Position numbers and translations under genes: made by a program. The notes beneath the pieces are model-generated. The model searched no databases, was not told the DNA's origin, and saw only the letters and a program-made list of their open reading frames with translations. This document shows positions 33,860 to 46,161 of a stretch of DNA of 64,000 bases, piece by piece. Source of the DNA: Oscheius tipulae. Lineage: Eukaryota; Nematoda; Chromadorea; Rhabditida; Rhabditidae. Numbering within the stretch: position 1 is the stretch's first letter; every line of letters begins with the position of its first letter. Location of the stretch: assembly GCA_037178975.1 (NCBI GenBank), contig JASJZH010000001.1:3968001-4032000 (forward strand), in the 5' to 3' direction.

Positions 33860-36800
33860 GTCCATCCATCCATGGGCCCCCCGCTCTCCAAAAGAATACG
33901 CAATTGCCCTCCTCCCTGCCCTGCCGCCACATGTTCCGTAGACGGACAAAAGTAAGAGTCTCTTTCTCTTTCTTCTGCCCTGTCAGGTCAGATGACTCGG
34001 CTTAAACAGAGCCAAATCTGACATAATGGGTAGTAGGTATGTTTACAAACAAGTCCCCTATGAGAGTAGTGTTGAGCTGACAACTGAAATGCCAAGTCTG
34101 AGTCGTGCAGCTACCTGACCATGAAAATCGGACCCAGAATAATTTTGAGAGGGAAGCGAATAGAAGCCCTCCAACTCAATTACAATTGCATCCGTGTTTG
34201 TCTAACAAGACAACTTTCAGGAGCTCTCAATGGTCCCGAGCCGGCCGGCGGTTCAGTCTCCACCGCCGGCTCCAAGTGGCTCACAGCCTTTGGAAAAAAG
34301 CTTCCACGATGTGGTACCCAAGACCCAATGTGGCTACTGGAAGATCTACTCGGCTCGCAGCAACTTCGGAGACAAGGTTCGGTTCTTTCGAAATTGGCAG
34401 CCTCTTCCCCCAGCCATGTGACTAATGAGTCGGTCTCACGTTAAAGCCCATCATTACCAGAAGAGTTCAATTGTCACGTGGATGGACAAGAGTCCGTTCT
34501 TTTGAACGCTATGACATTTATGGTTTGTCAACTGTAACTCAAACAGTACGGGCGAGAAACTGGCTGTTACAGCAGACTCGAAAAGTTTCAGGAAGCATCA
34601 GTGTTCGTCTTCGAGAAGAAGCTAAACGTGAAGGCTCCTCCTCGGATAGGTCGCATGAACAAGTTTTCTCTACAGGATCTAATCAAGTAACATTTTGTCT
34701 CGTCCTTTCTCCAGTTGTTTTAGATACGAGGTCACCCAGCTCACTTCCCTCGTTCATCCCAAAATACTACAGACCGTCCATCCTATTGAGGAATTGAAGT
34801 GAGTCGAAACTTTTGTATTGTTTAAAATGAGAGTGAAAGGAACCATGGACATATTGACATGAACTGACAGACAGAAAAAATTCACTTTCAGAGACTTGAT
34901 ATCTTTCGCGACAGAGTCCGTGCACAGTTCTCTGGACACCCTGGTGGTGGAACATGGTGTTGAGACTCTGGAGATGAAGCTCGGGGTCTTGCAGGTTCGA
35001 TTCTCTTTTCGCCTTGTCAAAAAGTGTCTAAGATAATAGACGGCCTGTCCTACTTGCACAATTCGGCCAAAATCCTGCATGGAAACCTGACACCATCTTC
35101 AATCTACGTGACAGCGGGAAGACAGTGGAAACTTGCCGGATTCACCTTTTCTGTCACTTCTAAAGAGCCGGTATAATTCAAATTTCATTTTTATTTGTAA
35201 AGCTTAGAATCTTTTTCCATGTTTTCCGTGGACAAAAAAGTTGCCGCCTTCCCTCCAACCGGATCTCGATTTTCTGGCTCCCGAATACCTTCATCCCAAT
35301 CAGACCCATGTAACAAGTGCTGCCGATGTCTTCTCTTTAGGGCTGCTGATCTGCTGGATCTATGCAGGTACTTTTTCGATACGAGAGTATCCCGTTCTCA
35401 TTGCCTTCCTTTTTTCGGGCACAGGAAGTCATTTTCCAACTTATAATTTTCTGTAAAGATGTAGAGCAGGTCGAACTCTACAACTTTGCAGAAAATTTCT
35501 AAACCTAGAAGTTGTGTCTTGCAGCTAAAAATGCAGGAAAATGTTTCCGTTCGACGTTTTTTGGTGAGATGATGGGAGAAACGTCCAGGAAAAAAAAACA
35601 AATTTCAGGCGGGAAGCGACTGATAGATGCTAAAAACAACCTAGAAACACATGCCATCATCATCGATCAGGTACCATCTTCCCACTGTCCTCGACTCTTC
35701 TTTTCAGCTAACAGATGCCTTAAATTGTATAGCGGAGGAGCTCGGCTCGAATCTCCGAGAATGTCTCGGGAAGGTTCTGAGTCTCGAGGTTCAGGTTCGA
35801 CCCACTGTCGGGCTCCTAGCCATGGTATTTTTCTTCTCCGTTTTTCTGGCTATATAGCACACTCAGATAAAACACTTTGACGATCCGGCTCTCTCGGCAA
35901 TGAGGCAATTAGACGACATTGGCCAGGTGAGACCCCGCTGACGTCAATCAAGCCTCTTTTAGGTCTTTGACCCATCACAAAAGGCTCATTTTCTCGCCCA
36001 TACTCTCTATCAGGCTCTTCCGAACATTCCGGAGGTGAGATTTCTTGGGTTGCGCAATAGTTTGGGGATCTTTTCACAGGACGCAAAACAACGTCGCTTT
36101 GACGTCGCGATTCGACCAGCTGTCTATAATCGGAAAAACACTGCCTTTTTCTCATGTGTGCATGAGAAGGGCAATGACGTGTATTTGCCACAAAACAATG
36201 ACGGGGGACTCACTCCACTAATTTTCTTTGCTCCCCAGACCCACGACATTTACACTCATTGCCTTTCCTGAGACGAAATTTACTAGTTGCGGCAAGTCCA
36301 TATTTAATTAGAAAGGTCATTTAATGTTTTTACTTCACCCGCTTTGTATAGTTGTCAGTTTATCCTTGAATATGGCATGGTATCATGTTTGGGTGTCCGG
36401 CACAAATTTCTCCTAAACTTTGTTATGCAAATTTAACACGGAACAAACTGTACCCCCTACCGTAGGGATGAAATCAGTTAGTAGCGTGATACAAAGGCCT
36501 TGACATCAGAGAAATGTATCGATATCAGTTTATAGCCTCACATCATTTCACATATTGACAGATTCTTGACATCAGTTTATAGTCCTAAAGAAATGAGTTG
36601 ACATCATTTGATAGCAGAACAGTCTTGGCATCGTCATTTACGTCAGTTTCTGACCCAATCTCTTACATTTCAGACCCTCTGGCATTCTCGAATTCTTCCG
36701 CGCTTTAACGAGCAGCTCTGGGATTCGCAGGAGTTGTTTCACGCTGTGGCTAAGCCGCTCTTCTATCTACTTGAGCACTGCGAGAGTCACAACATTCACA

Positions 36801-38863
36801 AGCTACGCTCATGGATGCGTAGAATCGTCGAGACGTCAAGTACAAAAGCGGTGAGTTATTGAAGACTGGCCGACGTCAGAGGCTTTCCCACGTGGGCAGA
36901 TTGAGCCAATCTTCAAAACATTCCTCCCTCGTTTTCAGCTACGTTCTCTCATCTTGGAAAACATGAGTGTTTTGTTTCGAAGACTCTCGGACGACCGTGT
37001 CGAGGACAAATGTCTGGATCTGATCATTCACTCTGTCAAATCAGAGGACACTAGCATGCAGGTGAGTGGAGCAATGAATCCAAAATAACAATAAAAGTTC
37101 AGTCTCAAGCGATACGAAGTCTGATCCAGGTGGCAGATATGATTCCATTGCCCTTCATCTCGAAACGACTTCTGCCAGCAATTCAGAATCTACCTCCGTT
37201 TCTTCACGACAACGTTCCGGTGAGTACTCTCGGTTAGCTAACCCATTCTTGATAAGCGTAAAGTAAAGGCGAATTGAGGTCATTTCGAGCAACAAAGGTG
37301 GTACTTTCACGATTCTTGAAACACTTTTTTCAAAAACGAAAAGTCTAAAAAGCGAGCAAGTTTTTTCTTTACCAGAAATTATTGCCAACGTTTGATAGCA
37401 GGTTAGCTCTCGACGCGCTCTAGAGCTATGGTTTTGTCGCAGTGATAGCTTTGTTTCTGTGTAGCGGCGAAGCCACCAATTCTAACTGGAGCTCAAAGAA
37501 TGACTGGTAAAAAGACTGAACACTCCAAGTTTCAGAGACAATTGGACCTTCTCGTTGCTCTCACAGCCCTCTCTGACCGCTGTGACCACTCGACCTTGTC
37601 AGTTCTGATCCAGACCTCGTCCCTCTGTTCCTCTCATCACCACGCTGTCGTTCATGCCAAATCAAGTGAGCCCGATCATCTTCCTCTGAATGAAAACGTT
37701 TCAGGGCTTGTACAACGGATAGTTACCCGAGATCCTGTTCGACTTCGGGACCCCGCTCAACTCTGTATCCATTTGCTCAATCCGCTCTGTGTCGGACTAT
37801 CATATAAAGAATTAACGTGAGGGCTCTTGAGAAATTGAGATGGGTGTGCTTCCAGTGCAGCTCACTTTGATGATGTCATGAGCAGTGTTCGGATTCTTCT
37901 AGACGTCATTGAACAGTTACGCTACGATGAGGACGACCGCTTTGCGCATCATGATATTGGCAGAGGGTGAGTGTTTTTTCGGATACACAATGGCTCAAAC
38001 AAATATTTTAGGCGATTGGGTAGCCGCCGAGTCTCGATGAGTTCCAACAACCTGCCACGTGTGATGATCAGTGCCGCTCGTCCCTCTTTCTCAAGCGACT
38101 CGAGAAAGATGTCCTTCCTCTCGGCTGATGGTCGCCTGGAGGACAGAGGACGACGCGAGTCGAGAGACAGTCGTGGCTCGCTTGAAAGTGACATGAGTAT
38201 CCGCATCGGTTAGTTTCCATCCTCTAGACTCATTCTCTTTCAGACGACTTTCAAATTCCTCTGATCTATTGCGAAGGTATCCATTGCCCTCCCGATTCGC
38301 ATGTGGCTTGTCACCCTCTAACACATTTATTGCTTACTTAACCACGCTGCGCGATCTGCACGATCTTCTGTGTAGAGAAATTTCATAACTTTATATCTTT
38401 AGGTGGATCCGATATCTCTGATGACTCTGCGCATAGTGGACACTCGGCTCGTGGACGAAGACAGTCCTGGCTCGAGAACTACGCGCATTCGATGTCTCTT
38501 GAGCAGCAGCACTCTTTCCTCGAGGCCAAGGAACTTGAGAGGAATGCCAGGTGATTTCGTATTCTTGTCTGTGTTTTCTTTACAAGGGCAGTGAAAGGAT
38601 GACATTAACATGGCGAAAAAGAGACTGTCAGAATGACAGAATAAGAGATTCAGTGCCTCTCATTTAAAATATTCCATTTAAGTATTCGACGAGGAGGCCG
38701 TTGCTCTGAACGTCGTGCTCGAACCCGTTCTCCCAATGCTGACGAACAACGTGGTCCATCTCGTCCGAATTCCTTCACCAACCTTGGCCACAACCTCGTC
38801 CTTACCTACCGTACTCTCTGGAACAAGGACACTGGAACATCGTCCGCCAAAAGTGAACAGTGA
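31730..38863 (+). CDS. SCY1-like pseudokinase (SCYL2/CVAK104 family)
   Basis: SCYL2 proteins are catalytically impaired kinase-like scaffolds acting in clathrin/AP coat trafficking. The kinase fold begins in exon 34221-34376 (GYWKIYSARSNFGDK) and continues through 34592-34686 (ASVFVFEKKL), 34724-34798 (LTSLVHPKILQTVHPIEEL) and 34892-34994. In the exon after 35030, the HRD motif is replaced by HGN and DFG by AGF, and an LDFLAPEYL block follows. From 36.6 kb comes the helical-repeat part (LPRFNEQLWDSQELF, RSLILENMSVLFRRL, IPLPFISKRLLP), then a Ser/Arg-rich tail ending at TGA 38861. Two upstream exons (31730-31854 and 33017-33152) join in phase and add an unusual N-terminal extension. If they are not coding, ATG 33048 is the alternative start. 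Many exons; some middle borders are approximate. Confidence 0.88.
32143..32210 (-). repeat. tRNA-like sequence, copy 4 (best box A), in a SCYL2-like intron
   Basis: Minus strand reads CATAGCTCAGTCGGTAAGAGC, a near-canonical tRNA D-arm/box A, then CTGTAGC in anticodon-loop position and CAGGTTTGAATCC as T-arm/box B. The anticodon stem and acceptor stem do not pair, so a tRNA-derived repeat is more likely than a functional tRNA-Tyr. Confidence 0.6.
33246..33295. repeat. palindromic element (dispersed family)
   Basis: TGTTCTACAGAATTGTAGAGC faces GAGCTACAGCTTTGAAGAACA in inverted orientation with a short centre. A related half-element lies at 33485-33527 (CAATGCTCTGTAAAGTTGTT ... GGGCTACAAC). Both are in the 1.07-kb second intron of the SCYL2-like gene. 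Confidence 0.6.
33822..33855 (+). repeat. (CT)n microsatellite followed by CTGT/CCAT repeats
   Basis: About 34 nt of uninterrupted CT dinucleotides, then CTGTCTGTCCATCCATCCAT. In an intron of the SCYL2-like gene. Confidence 0.95.
36499..36618 (+). repeat. degenerate short direct repeats (GACATCAGTTTATAG-type)
   Basis: TTGACATCAGAGAAATG at about 36500, GATATCAGTTTATAGCC at about 36521, TTGACATCAGTTTATAGTCC at about 36566 and TTGACATCATTTGATAGC at about 36598. An intronic minisatellite-like patch in the SCYL2-like gene. Confidence 0.6.
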
Positions 38864-39563
38864 TCTACTCCCCTTGAACATATCCCCTTTTTTGCACGAA
38901 TGCAGACTGTGATTCCATTTTTTTCTGTCTCACCATGTGATCTCACTCGCCCCCGTTCATTCTCCTACGTGTCGTTTTGTATATGTTAAATCCGGCCAAA
39001 TCTTTACAGCAAATTCAATCTTGTCGCCTTACAATCGATCAAGTGAAGCTTACTACGTGTCGCAATTGAAAACTTTTTTTTCGGGCCTCATACCATAAGT
39101 ACAGACGGTAGGCTATTCAGACGATGTTTGCTGACAGTTCAGGCTTCGACGTCGAAATCTCAAAAATGAATGTAGCCAAATAACTGTTTTCCGCTAACTC
39201 TACTCCCAGGTCTCCAATTCAGTTAGTGGTTAGTGAGAGGTAGTGGCATGTTCAGATGGACAAGGATAAACGGCGAGAATGCCATCTTGACAGATACGAA
39301 GAAACGGCAGCTGGTCAGCGTTAGTTTCTACTGATATGTAATGAGTTCATCCTGAATTTTTCAGGGATATAGTTCCTAGTGATTGTTAGAACTGAATAAC
39401 AGTCCTTGAAATCTTCTGTCAACTCAAGAACTAGGCTTTTGGTCCAGTGTACAAAATAGACTCGGTGCAGAAAGTCAATTGTTCTTTGTTGATAAGGCTC
39501 CAAAAAATTTTTCTCTAAGCTTATCAACTGATTAGCTACTGCGAAGTAACTCGTCTCTTCCCA
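38864..39563. other. intergenic region, SCYL2-like to UGT
   Basis: About 700 bp with no exon or repeat that I could support. Presumably holds the promoter of the downstream UGT gene. Confidence 0.4.
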
Positions 39564-42016
39564 ATGCTCTCTCTCCTCTTTCTATGCACTACAATCAATG
39601 CTGGCAATGTTCTGGTGTTCAGTCCTACCATGGGATACAGCCACGTCCAGTTCTTGGGCAATATTGCTGACATTCTTACTAGAGACGGACATAATGTGGT
39701 ATCTGGTCTAAAATGATCTCAATGCTGGATATCTTCAGACAGTTTGGGCCCCGATCTTCGATTCAGATATTAGTCCCATCGGAACAACTGAGCTTGGTAT
39801 ACGGACGGTTGTTCAGCGAGTAGAGCAGAGAATAGACTTTTCTCCTAAACGGTTTGTGCTTAGCATCCCATGCATTTCCTACCTCTCATTCATTTTCTAT
39901 CCCTTTCTGATCTCAGCGTCGTTCGTTCTTTCTGCGTCTCACACTCTGGAAAATTTTGGCATTTATATTTTAAAAAAATCCCTGAATGTTGACCCGTGAT
40001 TGTAATAGAGAAAGTATTTATTCACTATTCAGGGTGTCGTACAATCGTCCATGGAACAGATCCTGGTACGAAGAGCCCGTAAGTTTTCGAACTGGGTCTC
40101 TTGACGATTTTGTGTACTTATATGGCTGTGTTCAGCGATTATTCCGAGGTACTTTGGTCTTATTATCCTACCTAATACTCATAGCTATACTGGAGGACGT
40201 AGAGCTGCTGGATGAGCTGAAGAGACAAAACTTTGACTTGGCAGTTACGGAATTGCTCTCTTACAATCCCCTTGGATTATTTGAGGTTATTCGCACCAAG
40301 AAGATGCAATCCTTTGCTCAGATTCTTGAGATCAAAACAACTATCGTAGCCGCTTCGGTCAACATGTTTCCTGCTTTCAACGAGCTGACCGGCCTGGCTC
40401 CATTCCCTTCTTATACTCCAGGTAGGTTGCTAAGTCAATGATTTTTCATACAGATGTTCCGTAAAGTTGTATGTTTTACAACTTTGTCGAAAACACCAGT
40501 CGCTTACGCTTCTTACGGAGCGATCCAGAGTACTTTTTGCCTTTTGGAACTGTTTTGGCTCTCTTCTAACTCGTCTTGTCAACTCTAATCTGAGATTACA
40601 CTTGACAAAAAGTCCTGACACATTTGTCAAGTATTATCCCAGATTAGAGTTGACATATTTTTATAGACAGATGCCTCTTGCAAACCTGAAAATAACGTAT
40701 TGGGTTCTAACCGTTCGCTCAAAGTTACCATCTCCACCGCTGCTCGAGTGCTTTTCCAGAAGTGGTCACCCCCTACAGCGAGGACATGTCATTCTGGCAG
40801 CGTGTTGACTCTCTCGTGGTCGGATTCCTTAGCTATATTATTCACAAAATTGAGTTCTATCAGAGTACATATATGATAAAGGAACTTTTCCCTAACGTCA
40901 CTGACCTGAGTCGACTTCTTCATGTATAAAGTTCCAAGGTGTAAATGAAAAAAATGTTCAGGAAAGAGTAGGAGTAGTATTCCTCAATGTGAATGAGTTT
41001 ACCGAATCTCCAAGACCGCGAACCAACATGGTAAAGTATGTTGGAGGAGCTACTGTCTACGAGGCTATGGCATTACCACAGGTTAAAGATCTTAGTCTGT
41101 TCTTTTCATTTTTGAAAATGACTGCTTGAGAGAGAAAAGTATCAGACAGTTCCAGGAGCTGGAGAATCTTCTCAATGTTAAGTCTTCCAGCGTCTTTTTC
41201 TCCTTGGGAACCGCAGCGGACAGTTGTTCCATCCCGGTGAAAATTATCATGGGTAGGTCAAGAAAATTCATCACAATACCCGTCAAGTTCAGAAATCCTA
41301 GCGTCTTTCTCCGAATTCCCAGAGGTCAGCTTCATTTGGAAGCTTCCAGAATGTCACAATGTCAGTTGGAGTTCGTATCCGAATACTGTCCGCCTGAATT
41401 GGGTCCCGCAGTCCAATCTGCTCGGTAACTACTCAGTCACTTCTAAAAAAGGTCTTCTAGCTGATGATCGTGTCAAAGCGTTCATTACTCATGGAGGAAT
41501 CAACTCGATGAACGAGGCCGTCGTTCTTGGAAAGCCAGTCGTTGCAATTCCACTTTTCGGAGATCAGTTCATCAATGCACAGAATGCAGGTCAGGGTTCT
41601 TCGAGGCCAAAAAAAGAAGTAATTTAGTTAAAAGGGGCTACGGCGTCATCATCAAGCACTCGGAACTGTCAGCTTCTACTCTGACAGCAGCTTTGAAGAG
41701 TGTTCTTGCCCCAGATAGGTATTTTACTCGTTCTCTGGATCTGATTCCATATTTCAGTTCCTATCAGGCTAAGGCAAAGCAAATTGCTGAGGTTCTCAGA
41801 GGAAAAAGCGAGGAGTATCGAAAGGAGATACTTCATCAAACAAATCTTCTATTGAGGTATGGACCATCAGAACACCTTCGACTACCTTCAAGGAATCTCA
41901 ATATCATACAGCTGTACTCTATCGATTCGTTGGTGTTTCTGATTGTACTTTTCGGTCTGGTACCGTACTTCTTTGTTAAATGGTGTCTGTCTGTGCGAAA
42001 AGAGAAGATTGAATAA
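39564..42016 (+). CDS. UDP-glycosyltransferase (UGT family, GT1)
   Basis: Transfers sugar from a UDP-sugar to small lipophilic acceptors; ER-membrane enzyme facing the lumen. The start ATG 39564 opens a signal peptide (MLSLLFLCTTINAG) followed by the acceptor-domain start NVLVFSPTMGYSHVQFLGNI. Middle exons carry WQRVDSLVVGFL and the CPPELGP region, then the donor-binding UGT signature VKAFITHGGINSMNEAVVLG and KPVVAIPLFGDQFINAQN. Near the C-terminus is one membrane span (FLIVLFGLVPYFFVKW) and a dilysine-containing tail (RKEKIE). The stop codon TAA overlaps an AATAAA. About 10 exons; total near the family norm of 500-530 aa. The GT92 gene begins 136 bp downstream on the same strand. Confidence 0.93.
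40463..40485. repeat. palindromic element (short), UGT intron
   Basis: AAAGTTGTA and TACAACTTT, 9-nt perfect arms with a 5-nt loop. Shares the AAAGTTGTA core of the dispersed palindrome family. Confidence 0.6.
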
Positions 42017-42151
42017 ACTCTTATGTTGATAGAAACTTGTCTGCTGGACAAACAGGGAGAATCGAATATAGAGTTGGACTAGACAAAGCGATGCCGGACG
42101 GAGAACGAGATATGATCAGGACGACCACCTTTTCCAACACGAATAATATGA

Positions 42152-44105
42152 ATGGGGCGACGTAATCTGTATCTTCTTTTCCCCTTCTTCATCCTCTTTT
42201 TTCTACTCTTAATATTGTCGGCGGTCTTTAGGTAAGACTCTTTATTAATTACAACATGTTGCAGTTATTTCCATCCCGAGAAGTTGAATGATCAAGCTTT
42301 GGAGAACTTTGACATTTTCCTGTTCTCATCCTATTACTTTCCGAAATCGAAGAGTCTTGGGGACAATGCTGTCGTTCTAATTTTCACAGCAGACTTTGAC
42401 CTTATCAGTCAATATTCTCATCTCGAACTCTGGGTCTCTTCCGAGGAGGAGAGTCGACATGTTAAGACGGACATTCAGATGTGAGTTAATGACAGCCAGG
42501 CATAGTCAGAACAAATTTGGGGCAAAGGTGAAGAGAGAACATGTGACAATGTCAAGAAGCTAACAGGTTGACATGAACAGACAGCACTGTGCTCGAAAAA
42601 AAATTAATTCTTCAGGATCACTCCTCATCAAAAATGCAGATGGATTGACTACTTTGCTGTGGTAGAAACTGTTCCTTCAATGAGCAGAATTGCGGCTCGA
42701 ACTGGCACCACATTTGCAGAAGTGAGTCCGAACTTGTTTTGGATGCCAACTACAAGTGTAAACTTACTAACCAGTTTTCAGATTCCCTTCTCATCCCCTT
42801 CTACCTCTTTCCACGACGTCGTCACCTGTATCGCGCCGCTTTATGCCAGTGAACAGTGGCAAGTGGCCATATTGGCTGCTCACATCTATCAAAGGTTCTA
42901 TTTTCTTGCTGACTGATTGAAAAGGATCCCAGATTCGGTAGTCACATGCATCTCTACGTCCGGAGTATGGTATCGCCTCTCTTCGAGCTGATGCGAGAAT
43001 ATGAGAAACAGGGCTACCTGACTCTCCAACCTTGGTATCGTGTCCAGTTGAATAGCGTCCCAGTGGAAGATCTCAATCCGAATATGAACGTCGAGTTCAG
43101 GAATCAGGCTGCGGCACAGACGGACTGCCTTCTTCAATATAAAGTACAGTCATAAACGACATTATAAACAATTGTCTAGGAGACAGCCTCGTTCATCAGC
43201 TTTGTCGATCTCGACGACATCCTTATTCCACGACTAGGAGCCAACTATTTTGATGAGTTTGAGCACATCTTTCACACTTTTCCGACGTCGGCCTATCTGT
43301 TCTACGGGAAAGAGAACACCCAATCACTTGCTGGTAATGAGTTCAACAGGTAAATGAGCTCATACATTTAGGCCCCTCCGGAAAAAACTTCTCAGTCTCG
43401 AAGATGATTCACTCGATCCGGTTCAAGCAAAACTCGGAGATGGGAAAGTTTGTGGTTCAGCCAAAGTACATCAATGCCTCCTGGATACACTGGCCGCCAG
43501 TAATTCCTAAGGGAATGAGAAAGTAGGCCGGTTTCCTGACTTTTCAGTCAGTTTTAGACACATGGTGCCAAACACTGTCAACGCAATCACCCACCTAAAG
43601 CATATAGAGAGACAGAACAAGATGTCAGGAACAGAACTGCCTCTCTACCAGCCGGACAATCATGTTCAGTACAAACCTAGTACTCTTCTAACTAGTGAGG
43701 ACTTGGAGGCTATTGATAGAGATTTCAGAAGGTTGGTTAATTTGTGTTTTCTCATTGGAAAACTTAGAATGATGGCTGTTTCAAAAGTCGGTCAGCTTAT
43801 GAATAAGATGCCGGAGAAGTTCTTCTATTCGACGATCATAACCGACTGCTACAGAGAATTTTATAAGCTTTACTATTCGGGTCAGCTGCAGCGGATCAAA
43901 TGTTTTGGACCGGAGCGGTGTCAGGTACGATTTGAATCTTTGGAAGCAAGGCTCTTTCGCCACATTGTCTTACTGCTCCTTCTTCTCACAGTATGTTCCC
44001 AGCCGTCGTGGCCCGCTTCGAGCCGAATGCGTTGAACTTTTCAGACTACTGACTATTGCTCCAAAGTCTCATGAGCTTTGGTCCTCTTACATAAGCCACT
44101 CATAA
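42152..44105 (+). CDS. glycosyltransferase family 92 (DUF23) type II membrane protein
   Basis: GT92 enzymes (galactosyltransferase GALT-1 type in C. elegans) act in the Golgi on N-glycan core or related acceptors. Exon 1 encodes MGRRNLYLLFPFFILFFLLL, a signal-anchor right after a short basic N-terminus. Later exons give KCRWIDYFAVVE, then the HDVVTCIAPLYASEQW motif (DUF23 hallmark), LTLQPWYRV, and SFISFVDLDDILIPR with the DxDD metal-binding motif. MVPNTVNAITHLKH and a Cys-rich C-terminal part (IKCFGPERCQ) follow. Start is ATG 42152; the ATG 4 nt upstream hits a stop at once. About 10 exons, near family length. Only 136 bp separate it from the preceding UGT gene. Confidence 0.91.
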
Positions 44106-44345
44106 GAGGGCGGAATGACGATCATAGTAGGCAGCAAGTTTGTTTGAGTGACGCACAGACTGTCAGGCATTTTAGTTTTATGTGATAAGAGGAATACAAA
44201 AGATGTTTGAACTGTCTTCCGGCGATTGGCTGATAACTGTTGTACGAATGAACAAACACGAATATTTCCAGTTTCCTCCGTCCCCGGGAATCCCTTGCTA
44301 CAATGCCAAGGCAACCTACACTAGTCGAGATAGCCTGTCTCTCAA

Positions 44346-45140
44346 TGTCCACTACGCATCGTCGTCTCGTTTCGAAGAAGAGGATGGCTGCATTCGATAG
44401 TTTCGATCGCATTGAATACCCAATGGTCCCGCAACAAAGTGTCTTGGGACTGAGAGACTGGCTGGACTATAATAAAGTGTGTTCCCCCTCTTTCTTCACC
44501 GTTCACGTGTCCAGCCCGATAGTGCTTCCCCATAAAAGATCCACTCCTTGGGCAGTCGTTTCTTGCTGATAACCAGCTGTATTCCCAAGCTACAAAAACT
44601 TTCATCTTCCTACCACATATATGAAGCAGCAGTCCAAGAGATCCAGTGGTCAGTTTCCAATTTTTCTTGTATGTAATTAATGTATTGATTACTTTTCGAA
44701 CTCAGTGCTTCTAATCTTTTTAGTTTTGGTACCAACCAGCATTGACAACAAGCCGCTTCTCTAATAACCTAAATTCCCAAGTATCCCCACAGCTGACTTG
44801 CCAACTTTTGTTTCGTGGTCACGGACAGCCACCACTGCGCTTTAGTAGAATAGAGTTTTGTTCATAATCGTTCTTTTTAGAGTCCAGTGCGAATGAAGAA
44901 GACTTACTGGTCAAGTACTACGAGACCCTCGACCGTCTGGAGGCCTTGGCCGATCAGCTGAGAGAAGAAAAGCGGAAAGTTCGTCTACTGGAAGACGAAA
45001 TCGACGAGCTGCAGACGGAGCAGGAGTTGGAACGTCTGGACTACACAGAGACAATCAAAAGACAGAAGGAGCAAATCGACGAGCTGCTCAAGTCGGTCAG
45101 CAGACCGAGGAAGAGTGTCCAGTTTATGACTCAGTGCTAA
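44346..45140 (+). CDS. small coiled-coil protein
   Basis: Not recognised. The exon at about 44880-45140 encodes an acidic start (SANEEDLLVKYYETLDRL), followed by a clear heptad-rich coiled coil (LREEKRKVRLLEDEIDELQT...KEQIDELLKSV) and a short basic tail ending at TAA. A probable first exon from ATG 44346 has SFDRIEYPMVPQQSV...GLRDWLDYN. I could not join it to a middle exon near 44580-44650 in one consistent phase, so the 5' structure is uncertain. Third in a same-strand row after the UGT and GT92 genes, 240 bp downstream of the latter. Confidence 0.6.
44737..44865 (+). repeat. interspersed repeat, copy R2
   Basis: Collinear by eye with 22822-22995 (see copy R1), including GCTTCTCTAATA, CCCAAGTATCCCC and ACTTGCCAACTT, ending CACGGACAGCCACCACTGCG. 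Lies in an intron of the coiled-coil gene. Confidence 0.5.
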
Positions 45141-46161
45141 TGTACAAAGTAAAGTATTTGTCCCTCTCACAAAACCAAAGTTCAAATAGCTGTTAAGCTG
45201 TCAGAAGGCCATAAACTTGAAGCGAGGAGCTGTAAAACGTGACTACTGGGATACGCCTTGCAAACAAGGAAGTTCATTCGGCTCTGAATTCTTGAATATC
45301 TCTAGTTTTCTACTTTTTAACCTTGTCGTGTCTTCCTCCAGATAGAGTCACGAAACTGCTCTTATAGTATCGTTGGAGACAAGCAAAGGTAGTGGCAAAC
45401 ATCTGGCTCAAATACAACGTGTACATTTTTCTTATTCGTTAGACAACCAACAAATAAACTTCGATACGGATCTGCTTCTCGCAATATTGCAATTCTCGTC
45501 TAGAAACTTGCTTCATAATGTCTGCTGCTTTAAATTCGTTTAAGATTCGTCACACATCACAAACCTCAAAGAAAGTTCGTGTGTCGCACACGTATCATCT
45601 CGCCACTCCCTCCGTGTGATCCTCCTTTCAAAATTCATTTCGAAAATATTTTTAGACTTTCTATTCTTGTCCCGCACTTTTATCTGCCTGTGTTTCGTAA
45701 CGGTATACGAACAACAGGTTCTGTTCTGCCTAAAAAAAAAACTTTAATATTATTTGTTTGGACTCAACTGACCAGAAGACCAAACACCCTAGACTGATAA
45801 CGGTGGTGGGGACACTTGCACCGGGCAGATTTTCGTCAATGCACTCGGCCTGTTATCGTTCACGTGTGATTTTCCAGAGAGCAGTTACGTAGGTCCGTAT
45901 CTTCCAGCTCAAAATAGCCGCCGTTGTCATCAGAAGTAGGATATATCCGAACTGTTTACGCTGCGCATCAACTCTTTGTCGTGGTCATCAATACGGAGCA
46001 ATGGCTCAGACTCTCCAATTTCAATACTAGGGTTACGGCATTTTTGATCCTTAGGGTATTTTGATAAAAAGAAAAATAGGCAAACTATCACATAAAAGTA
46101 TATTTTTCTATGGAAAATCTGTTAGACATAAACCCGCGAATTTTTACCGCACAATAGATGC
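45141..46161. other. intergenic region between convergent genes
   Basis: About 1 kb between the coiled-coil gene and the 3' end of the HBS1-like gene. No exon or repeat that I can support. Confidence 0.4.
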
